This document shows, in pieces, positions 19,695-33,294 of a DNA stretch of 64,000 nt. The notes under the pieces are model-generated. The model had not been told where the DNA came from. It was given only the letters and a program-made list of their open reading frames with translations, and did no database searches. A program made the translations under genes and the position numbers. The stretch comes from Flaccisagitta enflata (taxonomy: Eukaryota; Chaetognatha; Sagittoidea; Aphragmophora): NCBI GenBank assembly GCA_965153355.1, contig OZ231128.1, forward strand, positions 6,510,001-6,574,000, given 5' to 3'. Position 1 is the first letter of the stretch. Every line of letters begins with the position of its first letter.

Positions 19695-22400
19695 CACTTT
19701 TTAGTCGGGTGCATGCGACTCTACAACCCGCTCCGTCGGTCCATCGGTTGGTCCGTCGGTCGGTCGGTCCATAACACTTTGCTTTTGGGCAGCGGCCCCA
19801 AAGGGGCCGATGACCTATGCTTTCACACATAGGGGAAATTTCTCCTCCTCCTTCTCCTTCTCCTTCTTCTTCTTCTTCTCCGTCCACCCCCTTCAAAGCT
19901 CATATTCTAGCCTTAAGGCCCAAATCCTTATCTCAAGGCCCAAATTCTAGCCTCAAGGCCCAAATCTTAGCGTCAAGGCTCAAATCTTAGCCTCAAGGCT
20001 CAAATCCCAACCTCTAGGCTCAAATCCCAACCTCGAGGCTCACATCCCAACCTCAAGGCTAAAATCCCAGCCTAGAAGCTCAAATCCCAGCCTAAAGGCT
20101 CAAATCCCAACCTTGAGGCTTAAATCCCAAACTCGAGGCTCAAATCCCAGCCTCAAGGCTCAAATCCCAACCTCCAGGCTCAAATTCCAACCTCCAGGCT
20201 CAAATCCCAACCTCCAGGCTCAAATCCCAACCTCCAGGCTCAAATCCCAAACTCCAGGCTCCGTCCCATCCTTGATGCTCCTTTCAGCCTAGATCCTCAA
20301 AAATTACTGAGCATGGGTCATCGGCCCTGGGACGCTGCCCCTCTCCATCACACATCAACATATACTCGCATAGGGGCAACGGGTACCGCTGACCATCTAA
20401 CGCTTTTGCGGCTATTTTGCTTTGTTTTTGGTCATTTTGGGTCGTCTGGAGTTATTTTGAGTCATTTTTTTGTTGTTTTTGGTCATTTTTGGTTGGTTCT
20501 AGTCATTTTTGGTCATTTTTGATCATTTACATCATTTTGTTGGGCAGCGGCCCCGAAGGAGACAAAGTCCTGTAGAACACAGGGGGACTTTTGTTCGTTC
20601 GTCTGTTCGTCCGTTCGTTAGTCCCCCCCTTCATCAGGCCTCAAATGTTGCCTCTCAGGCCTCAGATCTGGCCTCTCAGGCCTCAAATCTGGCCTTTCAG
20701 GCCTCAAATCCAGCCTCTCAGGCCTCAGATCTGGCCTCTCAGGCCTCAAATCCAGCCTCTCAGGCCTCAGATCTGGCCTCTCAGGCCTCAAATCTGGCCT
20801 CTCAGGCCTCAAATCTGGCCTCTCAGGCCTCAAATCTGGCCTCTCAGGCCTCAAATCTGGCCTCTCAGGCCTCAAATCTGGCCTCTCAGGCCTCAAATCT
20901 GGCCTCTTAGGCCTCAAATCTGGCCTCTCAGGCCTCAAATCTGGCCTCTCAGGCCTCAAATCTGGCTTCTCAGACCTCAAATCTGGCTTCTCAGGCCTCA
21001 AACCTGGCCTCTCAGGCCTCAAACCTGGCCTCTCATGCCTCAGATTAAGCCTCTCAGGCCTCAAATTAGTCCTCTGGCCTTTCAAGCCTTAATCCAGCTC
21101 TCTCAAGCCTTAAGTCAGCCCTCTCAAGCTTCCAATTGGCATTCTCAGGCCTTATATCAGCCTTCTTAGACCTTAGTTTAGGCCTTCAGTCAGCCCTCTA
21201 CTCTATAGCATCTCATCCAATTCCTCAGGTAGGACGAACAAAAGTCCCCCTGTGTTCTACAGGACTTCGTCCCCTTCGGGGCCGCTGCCCTGCTTCCCCT
21301 CACTCCAATTCACAATCACTCAAAGCAGGGCAACGGGTATCGCTGACCACATATTGCCCTTGGGCGACCTGTTCATTTAAGTCATTTGTGTCATTTTTGG
21401 GTATTTGATGTAGTTTTAAGCCATTTTAAGTTATTTTGGGACATTTCAGGTCATTTTTGGTCAATTTAACATGGTTTTTTGGTATGTTTTGGTCATTTAT
21501 GTTTTTTGGTTTTTTGGTTTTTGGTTTTTATTTTTTGGTTTTGGGTTTTTGATTTTTTGTTTTTTGGTTTTTCTGTTTTTGGTCATTTAACATGGTTTTT
21601 TGATCATTTATGTTTTTGGTTTTTTGTTTTTTTGTTTTTTTGTTTTTTTGTTTTTTTGTTTTTTTGTTTTTTTGGTTTTTGGTTTTTGGTTTTTTGGCTT
21701 TTTGGTCTTTTGGTTTTTTTGGTTTTTTGGTACATTGCAGTTCATTTTTGGTCATTTAACAAGGTTTTTCAGTATGTTTTGGTCATTTATGCTTTTGGTT
21801 TTTGATTTTTGTTTTTTGTTTTTTGGTTTTTTTGTTTTTGGTTTTTTTTTTTTTTTTTTTTTGGTTTTTTTTTTTTTTTTTTTTTGTTATTTATGTTTTT
21901 TGGTATATCTTGGTCATTTATGTTTTTTGGTATGTTTTTAAGTCTGCTGGTTTAATTCTGCTGGTTTAAGTCTGCAGGTTTAAGTCTGCTGGTTTAAGTC
22001 TGCTGGTTTAAGTCTGCTGGTTTAAGTCTGCTGGTTTAAGTCTGTTGGTTTAAGTCTGCTGGTTTAAGTCTGCTGGTTAAAGTTAGCTGGTTAAGGTCTG
22101 CTGGTTAAAGTCTGGTTTAAGTCTGGTTTAGTCATTTTTCATTGATTGGGTTGATCAATAGAGTTGATTAATTTGACTAAATCTCAAAAGTCACCACTTT
22201 TTCCAGTGATCCCGGCCTGTAATTGGGTGGGTTTCCATGGCCTTATTCATCAATTCATTCATCTTAATCTAGTCAACTAAATCATTTTATTCATTTCTCC
22301 CTATTCAGTCATGTTGATTAAAAAGATACAATAAGGAGTCAGGTCAATTCAGTTTTTTTATGTCTCGCACGCGACTTAAAGGTGTTGGCCTTGTTTTTAG
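19695..22400 (+). mobile_element. 2.7-kb family A element with nested family B and four minisatellites
   Basis: It is bounded by TTTTTAGTCGGGTGCATGCG at the left and GCACGCGACTTAAAGGTGTT at the right. Inside: family B pieces at about 19787, 20310, 20540 and 21240; 20-bp repeats (AGGCTCAAATCCCAACCTCC, 19905-20275); 21-bp repeats (CAGGCCTCAAATCTGGCCTC plus T, 20636-21060); GTTTTTTT-type T-rich repeats (21440-21925); and GTCTGCTGGTTTAA repeats (21945-22130). The long periodic open frames at 20509-21169 follow the 21-bp unit, a multiple of three, and are not accepted as genes. Confidence 0.7.
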
Positions 22401-22527
22401 TCATATGGTATCTTGACTATCTATGTACTGACTTTTAATGAAGAAAAATTGTTTTATCTCCAGAGGCGGAAATAAATTGAGGCAGAAATAAATTGACAGA
22501 GGCGGAAATGAATTGATGGAGGTGAAA

Positions 22528-22670
22528 TTGAACAAGGCCGGATACACGGCCATCAGTTGCGGACGGGTGGGCAGGGGCGGAAATGTGTGTTTTCCCACTT
22601 TTCGACTCGATGGTTACGGACGGACCGACCAACCGACGGACCGACCGACCGACGGACGGACAAAGCCTCT
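22528..22670 (+). mobile_element. Family A fragment
   Basis: It starts ACAAGGCCGGATACACGGCC, then GGGTGGGCAGGGGCGG, and runs into GACCGACCGACCGACGGACG. The matching far end, GAGTTGCGTGTCCGCAACTAA plus AAA, lies at 23289-23312, so one copy may be split by the sequence in between. Confidence 0.6.
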
Positions 22671-22904
22671 TATGTCGAGGTGCAAACGAAGACCAAATTT
22701 GAAGAGTCAAAACATTTTTTTCGATATTCTAAATCTGACAAATTTAGATTTTTTTTATCAAAGAATACAATTGTTATGTGATATTGTATTTAGTTTTGCA
22801 TAGACAATGATATGCAGATAAAAGAAAGGGTGCTGAGCAAGTAAAAAGCGGAGAAAAAAAAAAGGAAATATAAAGAAAATTTAATTTTGCAACTTGATTT
22901 CTGT

Positions 22905-23055
22905 TAGGGAAAATTCTAAGACTCTCTCTATATGCAAAATTTTGCATTTTCAAAAACATGGCCTCATTCTAAGAACATATAAGAAGAGGGCCATGTTCTT
23001 AGAAATGCAAAATTGTTCAATTTGTTCAAGTCTTAGAATTTTCCCTTTGTAGGTT
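22905..23055. repeat. Short foldback, arms about 60 bases
   Basis: GGGAAAATTCTAAGACTC and TGCAAAATTTTGCATTTTC on the left are mirrored by GAAATGCAAAATTG and AAGTCTTAGAATTTTCCCT on the right, with GGCCAT...GGCCATG words at the loop. Confidence 0.6.
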
Positions 23056-23368
23056 TTGAATTTTTGCTCTACTATTTTTAAGGAATCTATTATTTCCAGT
23101 GATTCTTTCTTGTCTTTGTCAATTGAACAAAGCTATGCCTTTATCATACTAGGGTTTCTTTTACTAAATAAAAAATGTTAAACTTCAAAATTACAAATTT
23201 CATTAAAATAATCATAAAATAGTTATGAATATAGTCACAAAAAGAGACTGAAACCGAAATTTCATCTTTATTTGCACCCCGACTTATAGAGTTGCGTGTC
23301 CGCAACTAAAAAGGAAATGAAGTGCATGGAACATGATCGGAGTAAAATTAAACATGATGAAGATAATA

Positions 23369-23692
23369 CAGGCCTGTATATTCTTGAGTTTTCCCCCTCC
23401 CCCCGGTGGGGGGGGGGAAATCAAAGGGTCTGGAGATGGGGAAGGAAATCAAAGGGGAAAAAAGAGAAAAAAAGGAAATTTGGGGAAAATATAACTTTTT
23501 ACAGTACTAAATCATAAAACTCAATTAGTAATACACAATTTAACACTATTTAGGCCTTAACTACATAGTTTTATTGCTATATGGGGAAGAAAAACATGGA
23601 TATAAAAATGCGATGCGACGCATCGCGGGGAAGAAAATCAAAGGCAGGGGTGGGGGAAAAAATCAAAAGCGACTCAAGAATATACACCCCTG
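23369..23692 (+). mobile_element. hAT-like MITE, 324 bp, 8-bp target duplication AGATAATA
   Basis: The left end CAGGCCTGTATATTCTTGAG and the right end CTCAAGAATATACACCCCTG are inverted copies. AGATAATA flanks both sides exactly (23361-23368 and 23693-23700). An 8-bp duplication with a CAGGG-type end is the signature of the hAT superfamily. It does not encode a transposase, so movement would need a hAT enzyme from elsewhere. A diverged relative is at 18623-18928. Confidence 0.85.
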
Positions 23693-23894
23693 AGATAATA
23701 TCTTCATTAACATTTGCAATAATTTGTGATACTTCCTTCTAAATCTCAATCGACTGAACACATCTGCCTGGCGGCATGTGAGAGATTTTCTGATGCTCCT
23801 GCTAATGGTCAGTGATTCTGAAATCATAGACCAAAAAAAAACCCAAGTGACGCAGGGTCACAATATCGTTGCGGATGGGTAGGCAGGGGCATCC

Positions 23895-24600
23895 AATCCA
23901 GATCCACACCCAAACTTCCACCCCGCACACAACAAGTCATCCAAGGATTGCACGTGGTCAGCGGTACCCGATGCCCTGCTTGGAGTGATCAGCTGGAGAA
24001 GTGGATTGAGAGCAGGGCAGCGGCCCCAAAAGGCCGATGTCCTGAAAGACATAGGGGTGAATTTTCAGACATCTTAAGAAGGCACATTAAAGGGCTGATT
24101 TGATCGATTGAAGCAGAGTAATGAGGCATTTAGGGGCTGATTTGGGGGGTTCAAGGGCTCAAATAGGATCAGGGATGAGGGCAAATTGGAGACCTCGGAG
24201 GGTTATTCTGAGGGCTGATTTCAGACCCAAGTGGTCAGATTTTAGGTATGAGAGGGCTGATTTTAGGCCTGAAATGGTTGATTTTTAGCCTGATAAGACT
24301 GATTTAGGGCCTTAAAGAGCTAATTTTGGACCTGGGAGGACTGATTTTAGGCCTGACAAGGCAGATTTTGGGCTGCTAAGGGCTGAGTTTTGGGCCAGAG
24401 AGTACTGATTTTGGGCCTGAGGGGGCTAATTTTGGGCTTGAGAGGGTTGATTTAGGGCCTGAGAGGGGCCTCAAGGAGGGGAAGGACGGATGGACGAATG
24501 GATGGATGGATGGAGATACAAACATCTGGAAATTCAACCCTGTGTCCTACAGGACATCGGCCCTTTGGAGCCGCTGCCCAAAAAGTATCCAAAATGCTTA
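23895..24600 (-). mobile_element. Family B element with GGGCTGATTTT minisatellite
   Basis: It opens with CACGTGGTCAGCGGTACCCG and GCAGGGCAGCGGCCCC, has a diverged 20-24 base array (GGGCTGATTTTGGGCCTGAG, 24080-24475), then GGACGGATGGACGAATGGAT, and closes with GTGTCCTACAGGACATCGGC and CGCTGCCCAAAAAG. The outer ends are inverted copies of one another. Confidence 0.6.
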
Positions 24601-24787
24601 TTCTCCCACTAAATCTAATCTAATCTGATCTTATAGACTCAATCATCACAGTCCAATGGACGCACAGATGGACAAAGCCTCATAAAGAGTTGCATGTCTG
24701 CTCTATAACCAACTATGTCGGTTAGTCCGTCGGCCTGTCGGTCTGTTGGTCATAATGCTAAGCATTCATTGGTGGTTTTAACGGGGG

Positions 24788-25149
24788 GGGGAGATAGCTC
24801 AGTGGTAGCGAGTGGGCTTGTGATCATCTGGGTCACAAGTTCGATTCCCGTCATGGGCGAGTCTTTTCGACGAAGGTTGAAAGGCTCATCCTTAAACAGG
24901 GAATTTACATGGGGTTTCCTGGATAATTCCAGCAAAAAAATCTAGCTAGCTAGGGGGAGGGTAGGCCATATGACATCATGATGTGGAATCTGACATTGCC
25001 CGATGATTGCGCCAAATGTGTGGGCACATAGCCTCTCCTTACATTGTAAGTGAAGCTGAACGTAATTCAATAAACAACCGGACATGATTCCAAGCTAGTG
25101 GTTGATTCAATTCCTGCTAGTGTCCGGAAACAACAACAACAACAACAAC
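24788..25149 (+). mobile_element. tRNA-derived SINE with (AAC)n tail
   Basis: The head resembles a tRNA: an A-box TAGCTCAGTGGTAGC at 24795 and a B-box GTTCGATTCCC at 24839, about 30 bases apart, with the anticodon region reading TTGTGAT. The unrelated body that follows ends in CAACAACAACAACAACAACG (25129-25149). An RNA polymerase III promoter in a tRNA-like head and a short microsatellite tail are typical of SINEs. I do not call it a working tRNA gene because the acceptor arm does not close cleanly. No second copy is seen in the window. Confidence 0.7.
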
Positions 25150-25432
25150 GTTACTTCTCCTGACATATAGCTTGGTTAGCCGTTTTTGGGTATCGATCCC
25201 AGAGGGGCCAATGCAATGACCTAAGATTCCACATACCCTGACTTCAAAAGCAACTAAAACCAGAAAAAATCCGGTTTGTTTGATCTAATAGCATATTACC
25301 TGCGGTTATTTTATGCAAAATTTCAGCACCTTAAGTAAAGTAGTTTAGCTCCTATATTATTTTGAAAACTACCACAATTGCGTCAAAATATTGGGGTTTT
25401 GTCCTGGAAAAAAATAATTAAGTCTCTTGATC

Positions 25433-26095
25433 TTACACCGTCTTCGGATCGGACTGTAAAATGCAAAACCTTTATAGCTCCTAAACCGCTTGGAAAAAAG
25501 TCTTGAAATTTTCAGTTAATATTGGTAATATGTGACGGTTTTGCATGACAAAGCTCAGATCATAGTATAGAAAAGGTGAGGGGAAAACAAAATATTGAAA
25601 GAACGTCTATTTTTTAAGAAAAATTGCTTTTTTTACATGGTTTTTTTAGGAAGGTGCTGTTTTTTTTCTCAGATTATGCAGCAAATAGATAATAAATGAA
25701 TTTGAATCTGTCACCAAAAATAAATCCTATAGTTTTTGTTGAAATGCAAAGCAATTTCAAGTAGACAAAGACAACTCCTAACTAAGGAAAGGGGAAAAAA
25801 TTGATCTTGATTAAACAAGGCCGGATACACGGCTACCCAAGTCGCGTGCGGGTGGGCAGCGGCTGTATTTGAGGTCACTTGATCACTTGGGCAGGAGCAG
25901 TGAGGCCGAAGACCGTAAAAACCCAAAAAAAGTAAAAGTGTGACCGACGGACGGACCGACCGACAAAGCGGGGTGTAGAGTCGCGTAGCACGCGACTAAA
26001 AATGGGGTTTCTTTCAATATTTCTTTCTCCCTCACCTTTTTTATACTATGATCTGAGCTTTGACAGGCAAAAACCGTCACATGCCCCTGCTCACC
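25433..26095. mobile_element. Foldback element interrupted by a family A copy
   Basis: The left arm (25433-25600: ACACCGTCTTCGGATCGG, GCTCAGATCATAGTATAG) is mirrored by 26010-26095 (TATACTATGATCTGAGC, AAAACCGTCACATG). A family A copy, 25816-26001, sits in the middle. The same foldback family occurs at 57638-58170 without that insertion. Confidence 0.65.
25816..26001 (-). mobile_element. Family A element, compact 186-bp copy
   Basis: One of the cleanest copies: ACAAGGCCGGATACACGGCT, then GGGTGGGCAGCGGC, GACGGACGGACCGACCGAC, AAAGCGGGGTGTAGAG and the terminal hairpin GTCGCGTAGCACGCGAC followed by TAAAAA. It carries no tandem-repeat array, so it shows the basic structure of the family. Confidence 0.75.
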
Positions 26096-26575
26096 CGCAA
26101 GCAATTTCGGGAAGCTAGTACTAGTAAATTATGACAACCTTTTAGTTAACTAGGACATGAAATTTAGCACCCCAAGCTGGTCAATGAATAGCATCATGTG
26201 ATTGTGCACTCTTTGATCATGTGTCCGAGTGAAATTTCCAAAATTGGTTGATACCGACCCCCCCCCTCCACTGAATAGAGGGGCGCACATCATTGATGCA
26301 GGAAAGTCCCTCTAATTCCTTATTAGGACAAAGCATTGAAATAAATCCGCTCGTTTAATATTAAGGATAAAATCTATCTCCGTCTGTCTATAAAAGCCAG
26401 TTTTCTCAAGATACATGAAACTTTCCTGTCCTGTTTGAATCTAATTCAATGGATTATTGCTTCCTGCAAGCAATTAAGCATTCGTAAGGAACCAAGGTTT
26501 TTGTTTGACCCTTACTTTAATGGAAACCATCATTTAAAAATATTTCTTAAAAAGAACATTCAAAATTTTGTCGCC

Positions 26576-26581
26576 TTTATT
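26576..26581 (-). terminator. AATAAA polyadenylation signal of the receptor gene
   Basis: Read on the minus strand this is AATAAA, 40 bases beyond the predicted stop codon at 26621. Its position fits the two-exon model of the Toll-like KEN receptor and marks the likely 3' end. Confidence 0.55.
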
Positions 26582-26620
26582 GGACACCCTGGTACAGAGA
26601 CCAAACAACTAGATATTGAT

Positions 26621-26827
26621 TTAAAACATCCTAAAATTCACGATCAATGGAATTGTGCCAGAGTTCAAATCAGCCAATTTGTCTTTATCGTTCAGGAGAT
26701 TGCCGTTGAGAGTCACGGTGATGTTTTGGTAACTAGCTCTTGTCTTCTGTGCTGCTGGGGTGTGCTGCATGGCCAAACCTTTCACCGCTTTTACATTTTG
26801 ATGCGGTTCAAAATCCATCTTGATCAT
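26621..26827 (-). CDS. LRR-pseudokinase-KEN receptor, predicted last exon
   Basis: On the minus strand a long pyrimidine tract and TTCTAG (ending at 26828) form a strong acceptor. The exon then reads 68 codons in phase 0 to a stop: MIKMDFEPHQNVKAVKGLAM at the start and KLADLNSGTIPLIVNFRMF at the end. It matches the phase-0 donor CAG|GTATGTGA at 27349/27348 of the main exon, giving a 521-base intron. An AATAAA follows the stop by 40 bases. If unspliced, the protein would instead end 21 residues past the donor at 27283, in a (TA)n-encoded tail IYIYV, which looks like intron read-through. The exon has no domain I recognise. It could instead belong to another gene, but phase, spacing and 3' signal favour this one. 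Confidence 0.55.
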   Translation of the reverse strand: MIKMDFEPHQNVKAVKGLAMQHTPAAQKTRASYQNITVTLNGNLLNDKDKLADLNSGTIPLIVNFRMF

Positions 26828-26857
26828 CTAGAATGTGACAGAAAAAAATAGTCGCAA

Positions 26858-27172
26858 AAGCGTTAGATGGTCAGTGGTACCTGGAATTTGGGCCTCAAGA
26901 CAAGAATTTAGACCTTGGGGCTAGGATTTGGACTTACGAGGCTGGGATTTGGGCTTTGGGGATGGGATCTGAGCCTTGGGGATGGGATCTGAGCCTTGTG
27001 GCTGGGTTTTGGGCCTTGGGGTTGATTTTGGGCATTGAGACTGGGGTTTGGGCCAAGAGGTAGGATTCGGGACTCAAGGCTAGGATTTGAGTCGGGGGAG
27101 GGATGCAGAGGGGAAAGAAGGAGAAATTTTCCCATGTGTGAAAGCGTTGTTCATCGGCCGCTGCCCAAAAAA
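26858..27172 (-). mobile_element. Family B element inside the receptor gene intron
   Basis: It runs from a GGTCAGTGGTACCTGG block through GGGCCTTGGGGCTGGGATTT-like units (about 12 copies of 20-24 bases) to CATCGGCCGCTGCCC. It occupies most of the predicted 521-base intron. Confidence 0.55.
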
Positions 27173-27348
27173 AGGGAAAAATTTGTGATGAGTATGTTTT
27201 TAGGGTTTCATGTCCCAAGCCCAAGCCCAAGCCCAGTTACAAAATCAATAGTTTTCTGCACAAAAGCGTAAACATTTTTTAGCTATACATATATATATAT
27301 ATCATGTTCTTTTGGCAAGTAAAACTCTATACTTTTGGAATCACATAC

Positions 27349-31704
<4,356 letters not shown>

Positions 31705-31771
31705 CGCAAGAATAGAAATGAAAGAAAGGAAACGAAGTTCAGCGTATTATCATCATGCGGGTGGAAAATTA

Positions 31772-31780
31772 CTATATAGA
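31772..31780 (-). promoter_or_regulatory. TATA-like box of the receptor gene
   Basis: On the minus strand the sequence CTCTATATAGTAA lies about 70 bases before Met1 (31704) and about 120 before Met17 (31656). This suits a short 5' leader starting near 31745. It is only a motif match. Confidence 0.4.
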
Positions 31781-31865
31781 GTTTTAATTACTGCTAACGA
31801 GGTTTCATTTGTTTCTAACAAGAAAATTACCAGTTGACATCTTGTCTTGTCTGGTGGGTCACAAC

Positions 31866-33087
31866 CAAGGGCGGGGAGAGGGGGGGTCACCCCCATACAA
31901 AATGGGGGGCCCGGGTCCGAGGGGGGCCTGGAAGGGCCCCTGAGAGAAGAGAAAAAAGAAAGAAAAAAAGAGAAAAAAAAGAAGAAAAAAGGGAAAAAAA
32001 GAGAAAGGAGAAAAAAAAGGAAAGAAAGGAGAAAAAAAAAGATATCTACAAAAAAATAGTTAAAAATCAGAGCACAGTCGCCCAGAGCCTGACGCCAGTT
32101 GACCTAAAATGATCGTCACCAACTTCAGTGGTTTTATGACCCTGATGGTGCATAGATTACATTTCTAGAAAAAATGAAATCTGTTTTGGGGCGCTTTTTA
32201 AGATTTTTTAAAAAATAGTACTATTATACTATATTTTTTACCATAACTCTTTGTGATAAATTTTTTTGATAACTCTGACTGCAGATTTCATCTCAGATGA
32301 CAGTTTCCGGTTCGTTTGATATGTCACACTATATAATTTTGCAAAAGAAATAAAAATTTAAATTTTGCTATTTAACATTGTTTTATATAATAATGTGACA
32401 AAAAAAAACTTTTATTTCTTTTGCAAAAGTATATAGTGTGACATATCAAACTGACCGGAAACTATCATCTGAGATCAAATCTGCAGTCAAAATTATCAAA
32501 ACAATTCATCACAAAGAGTTATGGTAAAAAATATAGTAAAATAATACTATTTTTTTAGATATCTTAAAAAGCGCCCCAAAACAGATTTCATTTTTTTCAG
32601 AAATGTAATCTATGCACCATCAGGGTCATGAAACCACTGAAGTAGGTGACAATCATTTCAGGTCAACTGGCGTCAGGCTCTGGGCGACTGTGAGAGCTAT
32701 ATCACATCTAGTCAGAATGTTTTACAAATTTAGATCCCCGCTCAGACTAAAAGAGAGGCACATTGATTTTGATTTTAAAAAAGTCAATCATTAAAACTCC
32801 AATGTCAGGTTGCAAGTCCTGAAGGTAGACTTTGAGCACTGGAGTAACTTTTATTAAAAAAAGGCCGGAGATAAGGCTACCCCAGTTGCGTGCAGGTGGG
32901 CAGGGGCCGTATTTGAGGTCAATGAGTTAAAGACGACAAAAAAGATAACAGTGAGACGGAGTGACCATGGATGGATGGACAAATCTTAGATGTACAATGA
33001 TGAAGCACAGGGGGGGGGATATGGGGATGAGGGGGGCCTGGCCAAAGGGGCTAATAGGGGGGCCCGCCATTTCTCTCCCCGCCCCTG
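31866..33087. mobile_element. hAT-like composite element, 1.22 kb
   Basis: Ends CAAGGGCGGGGAGAG (left) and CTCTCCCCGCCCCTG (right) are inverted copies. GTCACAAC precedes (31858-31865) and GACACAAC follows (33088-33095), an 8-bp target duplication with one change. Inside are an AGAAAA-type purine tract (31950-32045), a complete foldback element (32073-32692) and a family A piece (about 32860-33000). No transposase is encoded. Confidence 0.65.
32073..32692. mobile_element. Foldback DNA transposon, 620 bp, target duplication AGAG
   Basis: Arms of about 290 bases. The ends are CACAGTCGCCCAGAGCCTG and its complement, flanked by AGAG on both sides (32069-32072 and 32693-32696). The loop-proximal word TGATATGTCACACTATATA is a variant of the word in the 5011-5628 element. 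Size, 4-bp duplication and loop motif agree between the two, so they form one family. Confidence 0.8.
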
Positions 33088-33244
33088 GACACAACGACGT
33101 GTCCATTCTCTGATCAAATGTTGTTGGAAAAAGTCGATTTACGTAATTCGACTTTTTGAAACATAAGGGAGAAATAAAGTTTTCTATTTTCGATATGGAC
33201 AATTTTAGAAAGTTGTGCCAATTTTGGGCTGGGATAATACATTT

Positions 33245-33294
33245 TTAGTCGCGGACACGCAACTCTACACCTAGCCGTGTTGGTCAGTTGATAT
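33245..33294 (+). mobile_element. Family A element, left half, split by the LTR retrotransposon
   Basis: TTTTTAGTCGCGGACACGCA through GTTGGTCAGTTGATAT. The element resumes at 41556 after the LTR element, whose GATAT duplication falls exactly in it. Confidence 0.75.

Noticed and set aside
24788-24865. Functional tRNA gene
   Set aside because: The acceptor stem does not pair convincingly and the element continues into a SINE body and AAC tail.
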